The notes: a model not told the origin generated them from the letters alone. Shown: positions 1-8,974, numbered from the stretch's first letter. The stretch is DNA of 64,000 bases from JACVRW01 sp963826165 (GCA_963826165.1 CAWGWC010000009.1:248001-312000); one strand, 5' to 3'. Numbers and translations are program-made.

Positions 1-429
1 TACTGGCGCGGGGTGCTCGAGGAGGAGCCCGGAGCGCTCGAGGAGCTGGACGATCTGACGAGGCCTGACAATCGCGACGTGCTGATCCACGCCGACCTTC
101 ACCCGGGCAACGCCCTGAGCGCCGGGGACACCTGGAAGGTCATCGACCCCCACGCCGTGGTGGGCGACCGGCACGCCGACATCTGGGCGCTGCTCGACCC
201 GCTGGTTCTCGACCTGCCCGCCGATCCCCTGGAGGCGAAGCGAGAGGCGAGGCGGCGCGTGACCAGTTATGTGGAGTCGGCTGGGTTGGACAGCGCGCGG
301 ACCGCCGCCTGGGCACGGTTGCGAGGACGGGCCGAGGCGCTGGCGATCGACAGGCGCAACGCCGCCCCCGCGGACGAACGTGCCTGGGCCGTGCGGCTGC
401 ACCGCATGGCCGACGCGCTCAGCGCTTGA
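1..429 (+). CDS. APH-type small-molecule kinase, C-terminal part (partial)
   Basis: The frame is open from the first base, so the start lies upstream of the window; 142 codons are visible. The kinase-like catalytic loop is HADLHPGN, with the presumed catalytic Asp, followed about 18 residues later by IDPHAVVGD, which corresponds to the metal-binding segment of aminoglycoside phosphotransferases. The layout (IDP..VVGD, then D-W-L-L) resembles the APH(6)/hydroxyurea-kinase branch rather than APH(3'). The likely activity is ATP-dependent phosphorylation of a small hydroxylated substrate in the cytoplasm. The substrate cannot be told from this fragment and resistance should not be assumed. It converges on, and overlaps by 11 bp, the WYL regulator. 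Confidence 0.75.
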   Translation, partial: YWRGVLEEEPGALEELDDLTRPDNRDVLIHADLHPGNALSAGDTWKVIDPHAVVGDRHADIWALLDPLVLDLPADPLEAKREARRRVTSYVESAGLDSARTAAWARLRGRAEALAIDRRNAAPADERAWAVRLHRMADALSA

Positions 430-2455
430 CCACGCCGGCCAGCGCTTCGGCGGCGTCCAGCACGGCCTGGCGGGCCTCGTCGGGCTCGAGCACGACGGCG
501 TCGCCACCCTCCTTGAGGATCTCGCGGGCCAGCCATTCGTGTGAGGCATAGCCACGCTCGACGATCACCGAACCGTCGGCCATCTCCTCGACCACGCGGC
601 GGTCCTCGCGCGCCCAGCGTGCCCGCTCGGGTGAGATCCACACTCGGGCGATCGCCGAGGAGGGCACCTCCCCGGTGGACAGCCAGCCGTGGAGGTCGGG
701 CTCGACGCCCGGCCGCGGCTCGAAGCTCTCGTCCAATACCGTGGCCTCGCGCACCCGGTCGAGACGGTAGGAGCGGGGCTTGTCCTTCTCGAGGTCCCAG
801 GAGTGGATGTACCAGCCCTCCTGGCCGTTGACGAGCTTGTAGGGCTCGACCACCCGCTCGATGAACTCGTCCTCGTTCTCCTTGTAGTAGTCGATGCGCA
901 GCAGCCGCCGGGCGATGATCGCCTCTGACACCACGCGCGCGACCTGGGAGTCGTCGCCCTTCGCCGTGGTGATCTGGAGGCCCTCCTCGGCGGGATCCTG
1001 ACCGAGCGCGTCCACGATCTTCTGGCGGGCGGAGTTGAGCGACCCCTCGGGCAGGTGCTCGCCGATCAGGTCGATCGCCGCCACGAGGGCTTTGGCCTCG
1101 AGGGGAAGCAGCCGCGCCGGCCGCGCGAAGTTGTCGCCGTAGGGCTCGGGATCGACCTCGATCTGATCGCCCTGGATCTCGGCGTAGAGCACGTATGAGC
1201 CGCCGCCGAAGTTGACGACGTTCAGCACGTCCACGTCCTGGCGCAGCTCTTGATCGGAGATCTGCAGCGTCTCGCCCAGCTCGCTGACGTCGAGCTTGCG
1301 GCCCTCGCGCGCGGCGTCGATCAGGAGCCCGGCGAGGGTGACCAGCCGGGCGAAGCGCTCCGGGCGGATCGGCGACTCGTGACCCTCGTCGTCGTCCTCC
1401 TCCTCGGCGCGACGGCGCTTCGAGGCGCGCTTGCCCAGCTCGGGCGGCCGGGCGTGGCGCTCGATCACGACCTCCAGTCGCTCCCGAGCCTCCGCCGCCA
1501 GCTCCTCCGGGCCCTCGATGCTCGCCTGGTCCTCGAGTCCGAGCAGCCAGGACACCATCTGCCGGGAGTCCGCGTAGTCGGTCTCGAAGATGACGCCGCC
1601 CTCGGTCTCCGACACCTCTCCGGCGTGTCCGAAGTGGCGCAGGGCCAGCCAGTCGATGCGGTCGGATAGGCGGATGCGCGCGCGACCGATCGTGTCGCCG
1701 AGCTGCCAGTCGGTGCGGGTGGCGTAGATCCGCGGGTCGAACTCCTCCGGGCGATTGAAGTCGTGCTCGGCCTTTGAGGAATAGCCGACCTTGCCGCGGA
1801 TGCGCGACACCCGGAACACCCTCATGTCGTCGCGCTCGTGCGAGTAGCCGATCAAATAGAACTGCCCGCCCCGGTACAGCAGGTGGTACGGGTCGACCTT
1901 GCGGCGCTCCTCGGCGTCCCGGCCGATCGTGTAGTACTCGAAGAGGATCGTCTTGCGGCGGAAGATCGCGGTCTCCACCTTGGACAGCCGCTGCGACAGC
2001 CCGCGTCCGCCGGCCCCGGCGGTGACGGCGAGCGCGACGCTGCGCTGCTCGGGCGCGTCGAGCGGGGAGGGCTTGCCCCAGGACAGCTGCTGGAGGGCCA
2101 GGCGCAACGGCTCGGCGTAGGCAAACTCGCCGTCGAGCAGCTGCAGCGACATCCGCAGGGCGCCGAGCTCCTCGTCGGTGAACTCGACGGCCGGCAGGTA
2201 GAAGTTCTCGGGCGGAAGGGAGTAGTTCTCGGCCTCGTAGTAGCCCTCGGCCGGCTTGTCGACCTTGAGGTGGATGCCCAGCGAGTCGAGCTCCGCGCGG
2301 TCGGCGTAGAAGCGACGGGCGAACGCCTCGTCGTTCATCTGCGAGTAGCCCTCAACGTCCTGCTTGATCTCGAGGGCGGACACGGGACGTCGCTCCGCCA
2401 TCAGGAACGAGATCAGGCTGAGCTGGCGGATGAGCTTCTCTGTGTCCTTGGCCAT
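419..2455 (-). CDS. Double WYL-domain transcriptional regulator (PafBC-like fusion)
   Basis: 678 aa, about twice the length of a single WYL regulator. The two halves have the same order. An N-terminal winged helix (about 5-60) is followed by a WYL domain (about 157-235, VDPYHLLYRGGQFYLIGY) and a WCX-like tail. After an acidic, charged linker (about 345-362, RRRAEEEDDDEG) come a second helix-turn-helix, a second WYL domain (about 515-585, VEPYKLVNGQEGWYIHSWD) and a second tail. Fused PafB-PafC proteins of this shape are DNA-damage regulators in some actinobacteria. No proteasome or pupylation genes are nearby, so the regulon is unknown. WYL domains are thought to sense nucleic acid ligands. 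ATG start. Confidence 0.88.
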   Translation of the reverse strand: MAKDTEKLIRQLSLISFLMAERRPVSALEIKQDVEGYSQMNDEAFARRFYADRAELDSLGIHLKVDKPAEGYYEAENYSLPPENFYLPAVEFTDEELGALRMSLQLLDGEFAYAEPLRLALQQLSWGKPSPLDAPEQRSVALAVTAGAGGRGLSQRLSKVETAIFRRKTILFEYYTIGRDAEERRKVDPYHLLYRGGQFYLIGYSHERDDMRVFRVSRIRGKVGYSSKAEHDFNRPEEFDPRIYATRTDWQLGDTIGRARIRLSDRIDWLALRHFGHAGEVSETEGGVIFETDYADSRQMVSWLLGLEDQASIEGPEELAAEARERLEVVIERHARPPELGKRASKRRRAEEEDDDEGHESPIRPERFARLVTLAGLLIDAAREGRKLDVSELGETLQISDQELRQDVDVLNVVNFGGGSYVLYAEIQGDQIEVDPEPYGDNFARPARLLPLEAKALVAAIDLIGEHLPEGSLNSARQKIVDALGQDPAEEGLQITTAKGDDSQVARVVSEAIIARRLLRIDYYKENEDEFIERVVEPYKLVNGQEGWYIHSWDLEKDKPRSYRLDRVREATVLDESFEPRPGVEPDLHGWLSTGEVPSSAIARVWISPERARWAREDRRVVEEMADGSVIVERGYASHEWLAREILKEGGDAVVLEPDEARQAVLDAAEALAGVVKR

Positions 2456-2538
2456 GGATTCACGAGGATAAGCGGGAAACCTGGCCGTCGCGCCCCTTTG
2501 CCGGTTGGCGCCCGCTATTTACGGGGGTTTGACCCCGG

Positions 2539-3531
2539 TCAGGCGGCGCGATTGGCGCGCGGCGCGAAGTAGGCCGAGGTGGAGATCCCGCGGTCGAACT
2601 CCGACCAGCGGGCGCCATCGGCCAGCGCCTTCTCGATGCGGTCGAAGCTCCCCAGGTTGCCGCCCAGGTTGTCGATGAAGTGGACGAGGGTGGCCTCGCG
2701 CGTGCACGGGACCACGGGGCTGCCGTGCTCGAGCTTGCCGTGGTGGCTGAGGATGATGTGAAGCAGGGAGTCGGCATCCTCGGCCGGGAAGCCGGGGATC
2801 TCCTCGATCGCGCGGCGCACGGTGTAGTAGCCGAGCGGGATCTCGCCGAGCAGCTTGCCGGCGTCGGTGAGCTCGATGGCGCCGTTGCGCGACGCGTAGG
2901 CCTCGACCTTGCCGATGTCGTGCAGGAGCGCCCCGGTGACCGCCACGTCGCGGTCGATGCCGGGGAAGGTGGCGGCCAGGGCGCTCACGCCCTGGGCCAC
3001 CGAGAGGCAGTGCTCGAGCAGCCCGTGACGGTAGGCCTGGTGGTAGTACTTGGCCGCGGGGGCCTCGTGGTAGACGCGGCCGGTGTCGGTGGAGGGACCG
3101 ATCAGCCGGGCCAGCAGCTGGCGCAGGTGGGGGCGCTGGATCGTGCCCGCGAGTTCGCGCAGGTCGGCGGCCATCTGCTCGTAGGGGATGGGCGGTCCCT
3201 CGGTGAGGTCGGCCAGGTCGTACTCGCCCTCCACCGCTCCGCGCAGCCGCTTGACCGTGAGCGTGGCCCCGTAGCGCTCGTCCACGGTGTAGCGGCCGAG
3301 GACCCGGACGACTGAGCCGCTCGGGCAGAGCGGCGCGAGCACCTCGACCTCGTCCCAGACCACTGCCTCGACGCTGCCCGTGAGGTCCCCGAGCTGGAGC
3401 TTGATGAAGCTCTCACCGTTGCGCTTCTGGCGCTGGGAGTGGCTGCGCACGACGAAGATGGAGTCCACGTCCTGGCCGTTCGCGAGGTCGCGAACGAAGC
3501 ACCGGGAGGGGATCAGGGTGGGCTGGTCCAT
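2539..3531 (-). CDS. OB-fold/HD-domain protein, YhaM-type 3'-5' exoribonuclease family
   Basis: An N-terminal OB fold (about 10-95 from this start, RLGDLTG..V.WDE type) is followed by an HD domain. The HD residues are visible in order: H of YRHGLLEH, the HDIGK pair, and the later HHGK. This arrangement is that of YhaM/CBF1-type exoribonucleases and related nucleic-acid phosphohydrolases, which use divalent metal bound by the HD residues. The stop is followed by the WYL gene after a gap of 83 bp. An in-frame extension to an ATG at 3603 (or 3600) exists. The extra 24 residues look unconserved, but only the longer start has an AGGA near it, so the start is uncertain. Confidence 0.8.
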   Translation of the reverse strand: MDQPTLIPSRCFVRDLANGQDVDSIFVVRSHSQRQKRNGESFIKLQLGDLTGSVEAVVWDEVEVLAPLCPSGSVVRVLGRYTVDERYGATLTVKRLRGAVEGEYDLADLTEGPPIPYEQMAADLRELAGTIQRPHLRQLLARLIGPSTDTGRVYHEAPAAKYYHQAYRHGLLEHCLSVAQGVSALAATFPGIDRDVAVTGALLHDIGKVEAYASRNGAIELTDAGKLLGEIPLGYYTVRRAIEEIPGFPAEDADSLLHIILSHHGKLEHGSPVVPCTREATLVHFIDNLGGNLGSFDRIEKALADGARWSEFDRGISTSAYFAPRANRAA

Positions 3532-3611
3532 CGGGAACTCGAAGGTAGACCTGGACTCGGACGGGATAGCCTGCACGCAGATGGAGTCGCCCCCCACCAT
3601 CATTTCCTGAC

Positions 3612-4277
3612 ATGGGCGTGCTGGTGACCGGTGGCACCGGGGCCCTCGGCAGCGCCGTCGTGACGGAGCTGCTCGACGCCGGCTACGCCTGCACGGTCAC
3701 CTGGATAGTCGACCGCGAGCGCGAGCGGGCACAGGACGAGTTCGGCGGCCGAGCCGTGCTCGTGGAGGCCGACGTGTCCGACGGCGCTGCCGCCGCGGAG
3801 GCGGTGAGGCAGGTGGAGGACCTGGAGGCGGTGGTCAACCTCGTGGGTGGGTTCGACTCCGGCCCGCTCGTGCACGAGACCGAGGCCGACGACTTCTTTC
3901 GCATGCACAGCCTGAACCTCGCGCCCGCGTTCCACCTGGCCCACGCCGCGATGCCGCGGCTGATCGAGCGCGGCGGCGGCGCCTTCGTGGGGGTGTCGGC
4001 CCAGGCCGCGCTCAAGCCGTTCCCGGGAGCCGCCGGCTACGTGAGCGCCAAGGCCGCCGTGCTCGCGTTCGTGCAGGCTCTCGACGCGGAGTACAAGTCC
4101 CACGGGATTCGCTGCAACGCGATCTTGCCGAGCGTGATCGACACGCCCGCCAACCGCGAGGCGATGCCGGACGCCGACTGGTCGAAGTGGGTCCAGCCGG
4201 CGGAGATCGCCAAGGTCGTGCGCTTCCTCGTCTCTGACGACTCGAAGCCCACGACCGGCGCGGCCGTACCGGTCTAG
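3612..4277 (+). CDS. SDR-family oxidoreductase
   Basis: 221 aa, a classical short-chain dehydrogenase. The nucleotide-binding motif TGGTGALG is at residues 6-13, the NNAG position reads NLVGG, the catalytic Ser is in GVSAQ, and the catalytic pair is YVSAK. It should reduce or oxidise a carbonyl/hydroxyl with NAD(P)H in the cytoplasm; the substrate is unknown. It is shorter than most SDRs (about 250 aa), mainly at the C-terminus. It is divergent from the OB/HD gene and converges on the EcsC gene with a 4-bp overlap of stop codons. Confidence 0.88.
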   Translation: MGVLVTGGTGALGSAVVTELLDAGYACTVTWIVDRERERAQDEFGGRAVLVEADVSDGAAAAEAVRQVEDLEAVVNLVGGFDSGPLVHETEADDFFRMHSLNLAPAFHLAHAAMPRLIERGGGAFVGVSAQAALKPFPGAAGYVSAKAAVLAFVQALDAEYKSHGIRCNAILPSVIDTPANREAMPDADWSKWVQPAEIAKVVRFLVSDDSKPTTGAAVPV

Positions 4278-4945
4278 GCGCCGCGCCCGCCGTAGTACTC
4301 GAGCGTGAGGCGCCCCAGCTTCTTGGTGACCCCGGCGTTCTGGAGCGCCCCCAGGGGCGCGCCGATCAACGGCACGTAGCGGCCGGCGTAGCGCCGGGCG
4401 AGCCGCTTGGCCAGGTACTTGGCCAGCCGCATGTGGAGAGCATCCGTGTTGCGGCTGGAGATCGCCTTCTCCACCGCCGCCTGCGCGAGGCGCTTGCCCA
4501 CGCCGTCGAGCGCCGCCCGCGCCTCCGCCGGCGTCTCGTAGAGCCCCTGCAGCGCCAGGTACTCCGCCGGCCGCATCGGATGGTTGGGGTCGTAGCCGTG
4601 TGCAGCGGCGATGTAGAACACCATGCGGCTCTGGATCCAGAGCAGCGCCACCACGTCGGGTGCGACCGTGAACACCCCGCCCAGGCCGAGCGCCCCGCCC
4701 TCGAGCCGCGCGAGCCGCACGTGCTTTCGGTAGGCCACCTTGGCCAGGTGCTCCGGCGTGTGCCCCGGGCCCGCCACACGCACCCACTCCTCGGCCTGCG
4801 GTGCGAAACGCTCGGCGGCGGCGAGGGCGATGTACTCCGGCGCCCGGTCGGGTTCGGCCAGGATCCGGTTCCAGAGCGACTGGGGCGGACGCCCGATGTG
4901 CTCGATGTGCTCGTCGCCGGGGACGACTGTCTTCGTGTCTGTCAA
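4274..4945 (-). CDS. EcsC family protein
   Basis: 223 aa. The pattern W-R-L then a charged helix ending RLEGGALGLGG, followed by VAPDVVALLWIQSRMVFYIAAAHGYDP, is the core of EcsC-family proteins. There is one strongly hydrophobic central stretch (about 90-120) that could sit in or on the membrane. EcsC was named for a Bacillus ABC-transporter operon, but most actinobacterial members stand alone and their role is unknown; no ABC genes adjoin it here. ATG start. Confidence 0.75.
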   Translation of the reverse strand: MTDTKTVVPGDEHIEHIGRPPQSLWNRILAEPDRAPEYIALAAAERFAPQAEEWVRVAGPGHTPEHLAKVAYRKHVRLARLEGGALGLGGVFTVAPDVVALLWIQSRMVFYIAAAHGYDPNHPMRPAEYLALQGLYETPAEARAALDGVGKRLAQAAVEKAISSRNTDALHMRLAKYLAKRLARRYAGRYVPLIGAPLGALQNAGVTKKLGRLTLEYYGGRGA

Positions 4946-4986
4946 CTAGGCCTCTTCGGAGTCATTGGGTGACGTAGCCTTGTGCG

Positions 4987-5011
4987 GATTGCCCGGCGTG
5001 CGGCCGGGTAT
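4987..5011 (+). promoter_or_regulatory. Candidate SigB/SigF-like promoter for the ferritin-like gene
   Basis: GATT, a 15-bp spacer and GGGTAT resemble the GTTT-N15-GGGTAT general-stress consensus of Gram-positive SigB/SigF factors. It lies 37 bp before the ATG at 5048. Just downstream, 5021-5032 is a short perfect dyad TGAC-CCTT-GTCA that could be an operator. This is pattern matching only. Confidence 0.35.
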
Positions 5012-5047
5012 TCAAAGGATTGACCCTTGTCAGAAAGGTAGGGACCC

Positions 5048-5560
5048 ATGGCTACCCAGACTTCACCTCGGCACGGCATCCTGAGCGACGAGCTCAGCGA
5101 GGAGCGCGAGCAGCTCATCGAGATGCTCCACAAGGCGTACTGGATGGAGATCGAGACGGTGATGAGCTACATCGCCAACTCGATCAACCCCGACGGCGTC
5201 CGCGCCCAGGAGATCATCGAGTCCCTGGAAGAGGACATCATGGAGGAGCTGGGACACGCCCGTCAGTTCGGCGAGCGCATCAAGGAGCTCTACGGCGTGG
5301 TGCCGGGCTCGCTCGACTTCAGCGCCGAGCAGTCCTTCCTCCAGCCTCCGGGAGAGCAGACCGACATCGTCCACGTGATCAAGGGCGTGATCGAGGCCGA
5401 GGGCGGAGCGATCGAGCACTACAACCAGATCATCGAGTTCTGCGAGGGCAAGGACCCGGTGACCCAGGACATGGTCATCGCGATCCTCCACGACGAGGAG
5501 GGCCACCGGCGCCTGTTCGAGGGCTTCCTGCGCGAGTACGAGCTGGAGGGCCTCGCCTAG
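5048..5560 (+). CDS. Ferritin-like (bacterioferritin/Dps-type) diiron protein
   Basis: 170 aa, a four-helix ferritin-like fold. Metal-ligand motifs are spaced as in bacterioferritin-type proteins: E in WMEIETVMSY, EELGHARQF, EAEGGAIEHY, and DEEGHRRLFEGF near the C-terminus. It probably stores or oxidises ferrous iron and protects against peroxide in the cytoplasm. The start ATG follows an AGAAAGGTAGGG purine tract. Its stop overlaps the convergent DUF4396 gene by 4 bp. Exact subfamily (Dps, bacterioferritin or an uncharacterised ferritin-like group) cannot be fixed by eye. Confidence 0.85.
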   Translation: MATQTSPRHGILSDELSEEREQLIEMLHKAYWMEIETVMSYIANSINPDGVRAQEIIESLEEDIMEELGHARQFGERIKELYGVVPGSLDFSAEQSFLQPPGEQTDIVHVIKGVIEAEGGAIEHYNQIIEFCEGKDPVTQDMVIAILHDEEGHRRLFEGFLREYELEGLA

Positions 5561-6129
5561 AGCAGCTCGGCCAGCAGCACGGCCGTCCCGAACACCGCGG
5601 CCACGGCCGCCACCGCACCCACCACTGCGGTGGGCGGGCCGCCGTGGATGCCGGTCTCGTGCACGGCCGCGTGGCCCTTGCCGCGGGCCAGCAGCCAGCG
5701 GTTGACCGGGAAGGCCACCATGCCGGCCACCACCAGCGCCACCGCGAGGCTGCCCCAGAAGAGCACGTCGCCCACTCCGGCCTCGAGCGCGCCGGGAATC
5801 ACCAGCATGATCAGGTTGTCCACCACCTCCATCGTGGCGATGGAGAGCGTGTCGGAGGCGAGCGCGATCGGCACCACCACGGCCAGCGCGAGGCCGGCCC
5901 GCAGCAGCGGCAGGCTGGTGAGGGCATAGCCAAACAGGAAGGCGAGGGCCACGGCGAGCGCGATCGTGCCCCAGTCCGAGAAGCCGAGCGCGGTCCCGAT
6001 GATCATGCCGAGGACTTCGCCGATGGCACAGCCGGTAAGACAGTGGAGGGTGGCGCTGAGGGCCATCCCGTCGAGCGCGCGGCCGCTCGTGGGCATCGGA
6101 CCGTGGTGATGGTGTGCTGAGGCTTCCAC
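5557..6129 (-). CDS. DUF4396 integral membrane protein with His-rich N-terminus
   Basis: 190 aa with about four to five membrane segments. The diagnostic DUF4396 motif is LHCLTGCAIGEVLGMIIG (about 29-46), carrying two cysteines and a His. The N-terminus has a run of four His (residues 6-9), and another His occurs near the C-terminus in HETGIHGG, which suggests a metal link. GTG start; an internal ATG at codon 12 would remove the His run. A CsoR-type dyad sits 17 bp upstream. Function unknown; transition-metal handling is an inference from the His run, the CxxxC-like motif and the operator. Confidence 0.75.
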   Translation of the reverse strand: MEASAHHHHGPMPTSGRALDGMALSATLHCLTGCAIGEVLGMIIGTALGFSDWGTIALAVALAFLFGYALTSLPLLRAGLALAVVVPIALASDTLSIATMEVVDNLIMLVIPGALEAGVGDVLFWGSLAVALVVAGMVAFPVNRWLLARGKGHAAVHETGIHGGPPTAVVGAVAAVAAVFGTAVLLAELL

Positions 6130-6145
6130 GCCCCCTAGCCTACCG

Positions 6146-6160
6146 TACCCCTAGGGGGTA
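6146..6160. promoter_or_regulatory. CsoR/RcnR-type operator-like dyad
   Basis: TACCCCTAGGGGGTA is a near-perfect inverted repeat (TACCCC/GGGGTA) with a G/C tract and TA ends, the form bound by CsoR-, RcnR- and FrmR-type repressors that sense Cu, Ni/Co or aldehydes. It lies between the divergent DUF4396 (start 6129) and aminotransferase (start 6175) genes, close enough to control either. No CsoR-family gene is in the window. Confidence 0.5.
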
Positions 6161-6174
6161 TTAGACGGGCTACC

Positions 6175-7434
6175 GTGACCGCCCCGGTGGCCATTGACCG
6201 AACACGAGTCCGCGAGCTGTCGGCTCGCGAGCTTGCCGCGCTGGACGAGCGCACCCAGCGCTCGAGTGAGCTGCTGCGCCGCGCCCGCCGGGTGCTGCCC
6301 GGCGGAGTCGTCTCCTCGTTCCAGGTGCGCGACCCCTGGCCGGTTTACGTGGAGCGGGGCGAGGGCCCGCGGGTTTGGGACCTCGACGGCAACGAGTACG
6401 CCGACTTCCACAACGGCTTCAGCGCGATGATCCAGGGCCATGCCCACCCGGCCATCGGAGCGGCGATCGCAAGGCGCCACGCGCTCGGGACCCACTTCGC
6501 CGCCACCTCGGAGGACGCAGTGGCGGTGGCCGAGGAGCTGGCACGGCGCTTCGGGCTGCCGCTCTGGCGCTTCGCCAACTCCGGCACCGAGGCCACCATG
6601 ACCGCCGTCCGCATCGCCCGGGCCCACACGGGCCGCGACCACGTGCTCAGGATGGCCGGCAGCTATCACGGCCACCACGACGTGGCGATGGCCGGCGCGT
6701 CGGCCGGCGTGCCCCGCGCGGTGGCCGAGCAGGTCCACACCGTCGACTTCAACGACGCGCCCGGGCTCGAGGCGCGCCTCGAGGAGCTGGCTCGCGCCGG
6801 GCGGTCGGCCGCCTGCGTGATCATGGAGCCGGCGATGACCAGTCGCGGTCTGGTGCTGCCCGAGGCCGGCTACCTCGAGGCGGTGCGCGACCTCACCCGC
6901 CGCCACGGCGCGCTGTTGATCTTCGATGAGGTCAAGACCGGCCTGACCGTCGCGCCGGGCGGAGCCACGGAGCGCTTCGGCGTGACTCCGGACATGGTCA
7001 CCCTGGCCAAGGCCCTCGGCGCGGGCCTGCCCAGCGGGGCGATCGGAATGACCGAGGAGACTGCTCGGATCATCGAGGACGGCCGCCTGCGCCAGCTCGG
7101 CACGTTCAACGGCAATCCGCTCGGCATGGCCGCGGCGCGGGTGAGCCTGTTCGAGATCCTCGTCCCAGAGGCCTACGACCGCCTGGAGAGCCTGGGCGCG
7201 GTCATGACCGAGGGCTGCGGGATGTGGCCGGTCACCGTGCTCGGCGGCAAGGGCAGCCTGGGCCTCGGCGGCGATGCGGAGTTGTCGGAGCTCGTATGGA
7301 CCTATCTCATGAATCGCGGCGTCTACACCACCCCCGGCCGCGGGCCGGAGTGGAACCTCACGGTGGCCCACACCGATGCCGAGGTCGAGCGCTACCTCGC
7401 GGCGCTGGGGGAGCTGGTGGCTGAGCTCACGTGA
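6175..7434 (+). CDS. Class III PLP aminotransferase, glutamate-1-semialdehyde aminomutase-like
   Basis: 419 aa. The fold-type I/class III layout is clear: RRVLPGG..S at the front, NSGTEATM for phosphate binding (about 139-146), SYHGHHD, FDEVKTG with the Asp that pairs with the PLP nitrogen, and TLAKALGAG with the Schiff-base Lys. The sequence is HemL-like, but the neighbours are catabolic and no other tetrapyrrole genes are present. A transaminase or aminomutase acting on a small amino acid in the adjoining pathway is therefore as likely as haem synthesis. GTG start, 15 bp after the metal-type dyad. Converges on the ALDH gene with an 8-bp overlap. Confidence 0.85.
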   Translation: MTAPVAIDRTRVRELSARELAALDERTQRSSELLRRARRVLPGGVVSSFQVRDPWPVYVERGEGPRVWDLDGNEYADFHNGFSAMIQGHAHPAIGAAIARRHALGTHFAATSEDAVAVAEELARRFGLPLWRFANSGTEATMTAVRIARAHTGRDHVLRMAGSYHGHHDVAMAGASAGVPRAVAEQVHTVDFNDAPGLEARLEELARAGRSAACVIMEPAMTSRGLVLPEAGYLEAVRDLTRRHGALLIFDEVKTGLTVAPGGATERFGVTPDMVTLAKALGAGLPSGAIGMTEETARIIEDGRLRQLGTFNGNPLGMAAARVSLFEILVPEAYDRLESLGAVMTEGCGMWPVTVLGGKGSLGLGGDAELSELVWTYLMNRGVYTTPGRGPEWNLTVAHTDAEVERYLAALGELVAELT

Positions 7435-8974
7435 CGACGGTGCGGCTCTGCTCGCGCATGAACTGGGGCAGGTAGTAGGGCCCCAGGCCGCCCTTGCCCG
7501 TGGAGCCGCTCGACTTCCAGCCACAGAACGTCTGGGTTCCGGGCCAGGCGCCGGTGGTGGCCCCGGCGCGGCGGTTCACGTACACGACCCCCGCCTGGAT
7601 CGTGTCGAGGAAGCGCTCCTGCTCCGACCCGTCCTCGCTGAAGATCCCTGCCGTGAGCCCGTAGGCGGGCGCGTTGGCCTCGGCAATGGCCTCGTCGAGC
7701 GAGGCCACGCTGGAGACGGTGACGAAGGGGAGAAACAGCTCGTCGCGCTCGAGACGATGTCCCGCGGGAAGGCCGCTCACCACGGTGGGCTCGACGAACA
7801 GGCCGGGCAGGTCGGGCCGTCCGCCGCCGGCCGCGAGTGTGCCGTCACGCTCGCCGTCGGCGGCGGCCGCCTCGAAGCGATCGACGCTGCGCTCGTTGAC
7901 CACCGGGCCTAGGAAGGCCTCGGCGTCGGACGGGTCGCCGGCGGCCAGCCCGCGGGTGAAGTGGGCCAGCCGCTCCACGAACTCGTCGTGCACGGAGTCC
8001 ACGACCACCGCGCGCGAGCAGGCGCTGCACTTCTGTCCCGACAGACCGAAGGCCGCGCGGGCCACCCCCTCGGCGGCCTTGTCGAGATCGGCGGCCGCGG
8101 TGACGATCGCCGGGTTCTTGCCACCCATCTCGGTGAGAGCCGGGCGGGCGAAGGGCCCCTCCTGCATGCGGCGCGCGATCCAGCGGCCCACCTCCGCCGA
8201 GCCGGTGAAGGCCACGCCGTCGACCGGCGCCTCCACGAGAGTGCGCCCGGTGTCGGGTCCCCCGTGGATGACGTTCAGGACGCCGGCGGGCAGGCCCGCG
8301 CTGACCGCGATCTCGGCCAGGATCGTGCCCGTCCAGGGTGTCTCCTCGGAGGGCTTGAGCACGACGGTGTTTCCGGCGATGAGCGCAGCGGCGGTCATGT
8401 TCACCGCCAGGGCCGCGGGGAAGTTGAAGGGCGCGATCACCGCGAAGACGCCGTACGGACGCAGGACATCGGTGTTGCGCTCGTCGTCGACGAAGCTGGC
8501 GAGCGGCATCACGTAGCCGTCGTTTCGCTCCATGAGGTCGGCATAGGTGGTGATGAGGTCTACGGCCTCCTGCACCTCGGCGATCGACTCCGTGCGGGTC
8601 TTGCCCGCCTCCAGGCTGGCCACGGCCGCGAGCTCGAGATGCCGGTCGCTGATGCCGCTCGCCACAGCGCGAAGCCGCGCGCAGCGCTCTTCGAACGGGG
8701 TCGTGCGCCAGGCGCCGGCTGCCGATCGGGCGGCCTCCACGGCGCGCTCGACCAGTTCCGGGCCCGCGGCCCGCGCGCGGCTGGCCACCTGGCCGTCAAC
8801 CGACGGGTCGCGCCGGTCGAAGGACTCGCCCTCGGAGACCGTCTCGCCGCCCACCAGGTGCGGCAGCGGGTTGCCCCCGCCGGCCGCGCGCGCCTCGGCC
8901 AACCGCTCCTCGAACTCGGCGCCGGTCTCGTCCGAGCCGAGCGCACCGCTCGTGTAGGTGAAGCGCGTGCTCAC
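7427..8974 (-). CDS. Aldehyde dehydrogenase, 1-pyrroline-5-carboxylate dehydrogenase-like
   Basis: 515 aa. The ALDH signature residues are visible: APFNFPAAL (Asn), LKPSEETPW, FTGSAEVG, LTEMGGKNP with the general-base Glu, and GQKCSACSR with the catalytic Cys. The GQKCSA context and overall length match L-glutamate gamma-semialdehyde (P5C) dehydrogenases, which oxidise the semialdehyde to glutamate with NAD. The GTG at 8974 is chosen because it overlaps the upstream Rieske stop as GTGA; an open extension to 9010 lies inside that gene. It is the last gene of the transporter-Rieske operon, so it probably finishes that pathway. Confidence 0.88.
   Translation of the reverse strand: MSTRFTYTSGALGSDETGAEFEERLAEARAAGGGNPLPHLVGGETVSEGESFDRRDPSVDGQVASRARAAGPELVERAVEAARSAAGAWRTTPFEERCARLRAVASGISDRHLELAAVASLEAGKTRTESIAEVQEAVDLITTYADLMERNDGYVMPLASFVDDERNTDVLRPYGVFAVIAPFNFPAALAVNMTAAALIAGNTVVLKPSEETPWTGTILAEIAVSAGLPAGVLNVIHGGPDTGRTLVEAPVDGVAFTGSAEVGRWIARRMQEGPFARPALTEMGGKNPAIVTAAADLDKAAEGVARAAFGLSGQKCSACSRAVVVDSVHDEFVERLAHFTRGLAAGDPSDAEAFLGPVVNERSVDRFEAAAADGERDGTLAAGGGRPDLPGLFVEPTVVSGLPAGHRLERDELFLPFVTVSSVASLDEAIAEANAPAYGLTAGIFSEDGSEQERFLDTIQAGVVYVNRRAGATTGAWPGTQTFCGWKSSGSTGKGGLGPYYLPQFMREQSRTVVT

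Noticed and set aside
419..2455. Calling the WYL protein the proteasome-linked PafBC
   Set aside because: No pup, prcA/B or pafA nearby; other actinobacterial double-WYL regulators exist.
6175..7434. Calling the aminotransferase hemL (haem synthesis)
   Set aside because: Motifs fit the whole HemL-like class III group, but the neighbours are catabolic and no other tetrapyrrole gene is present.
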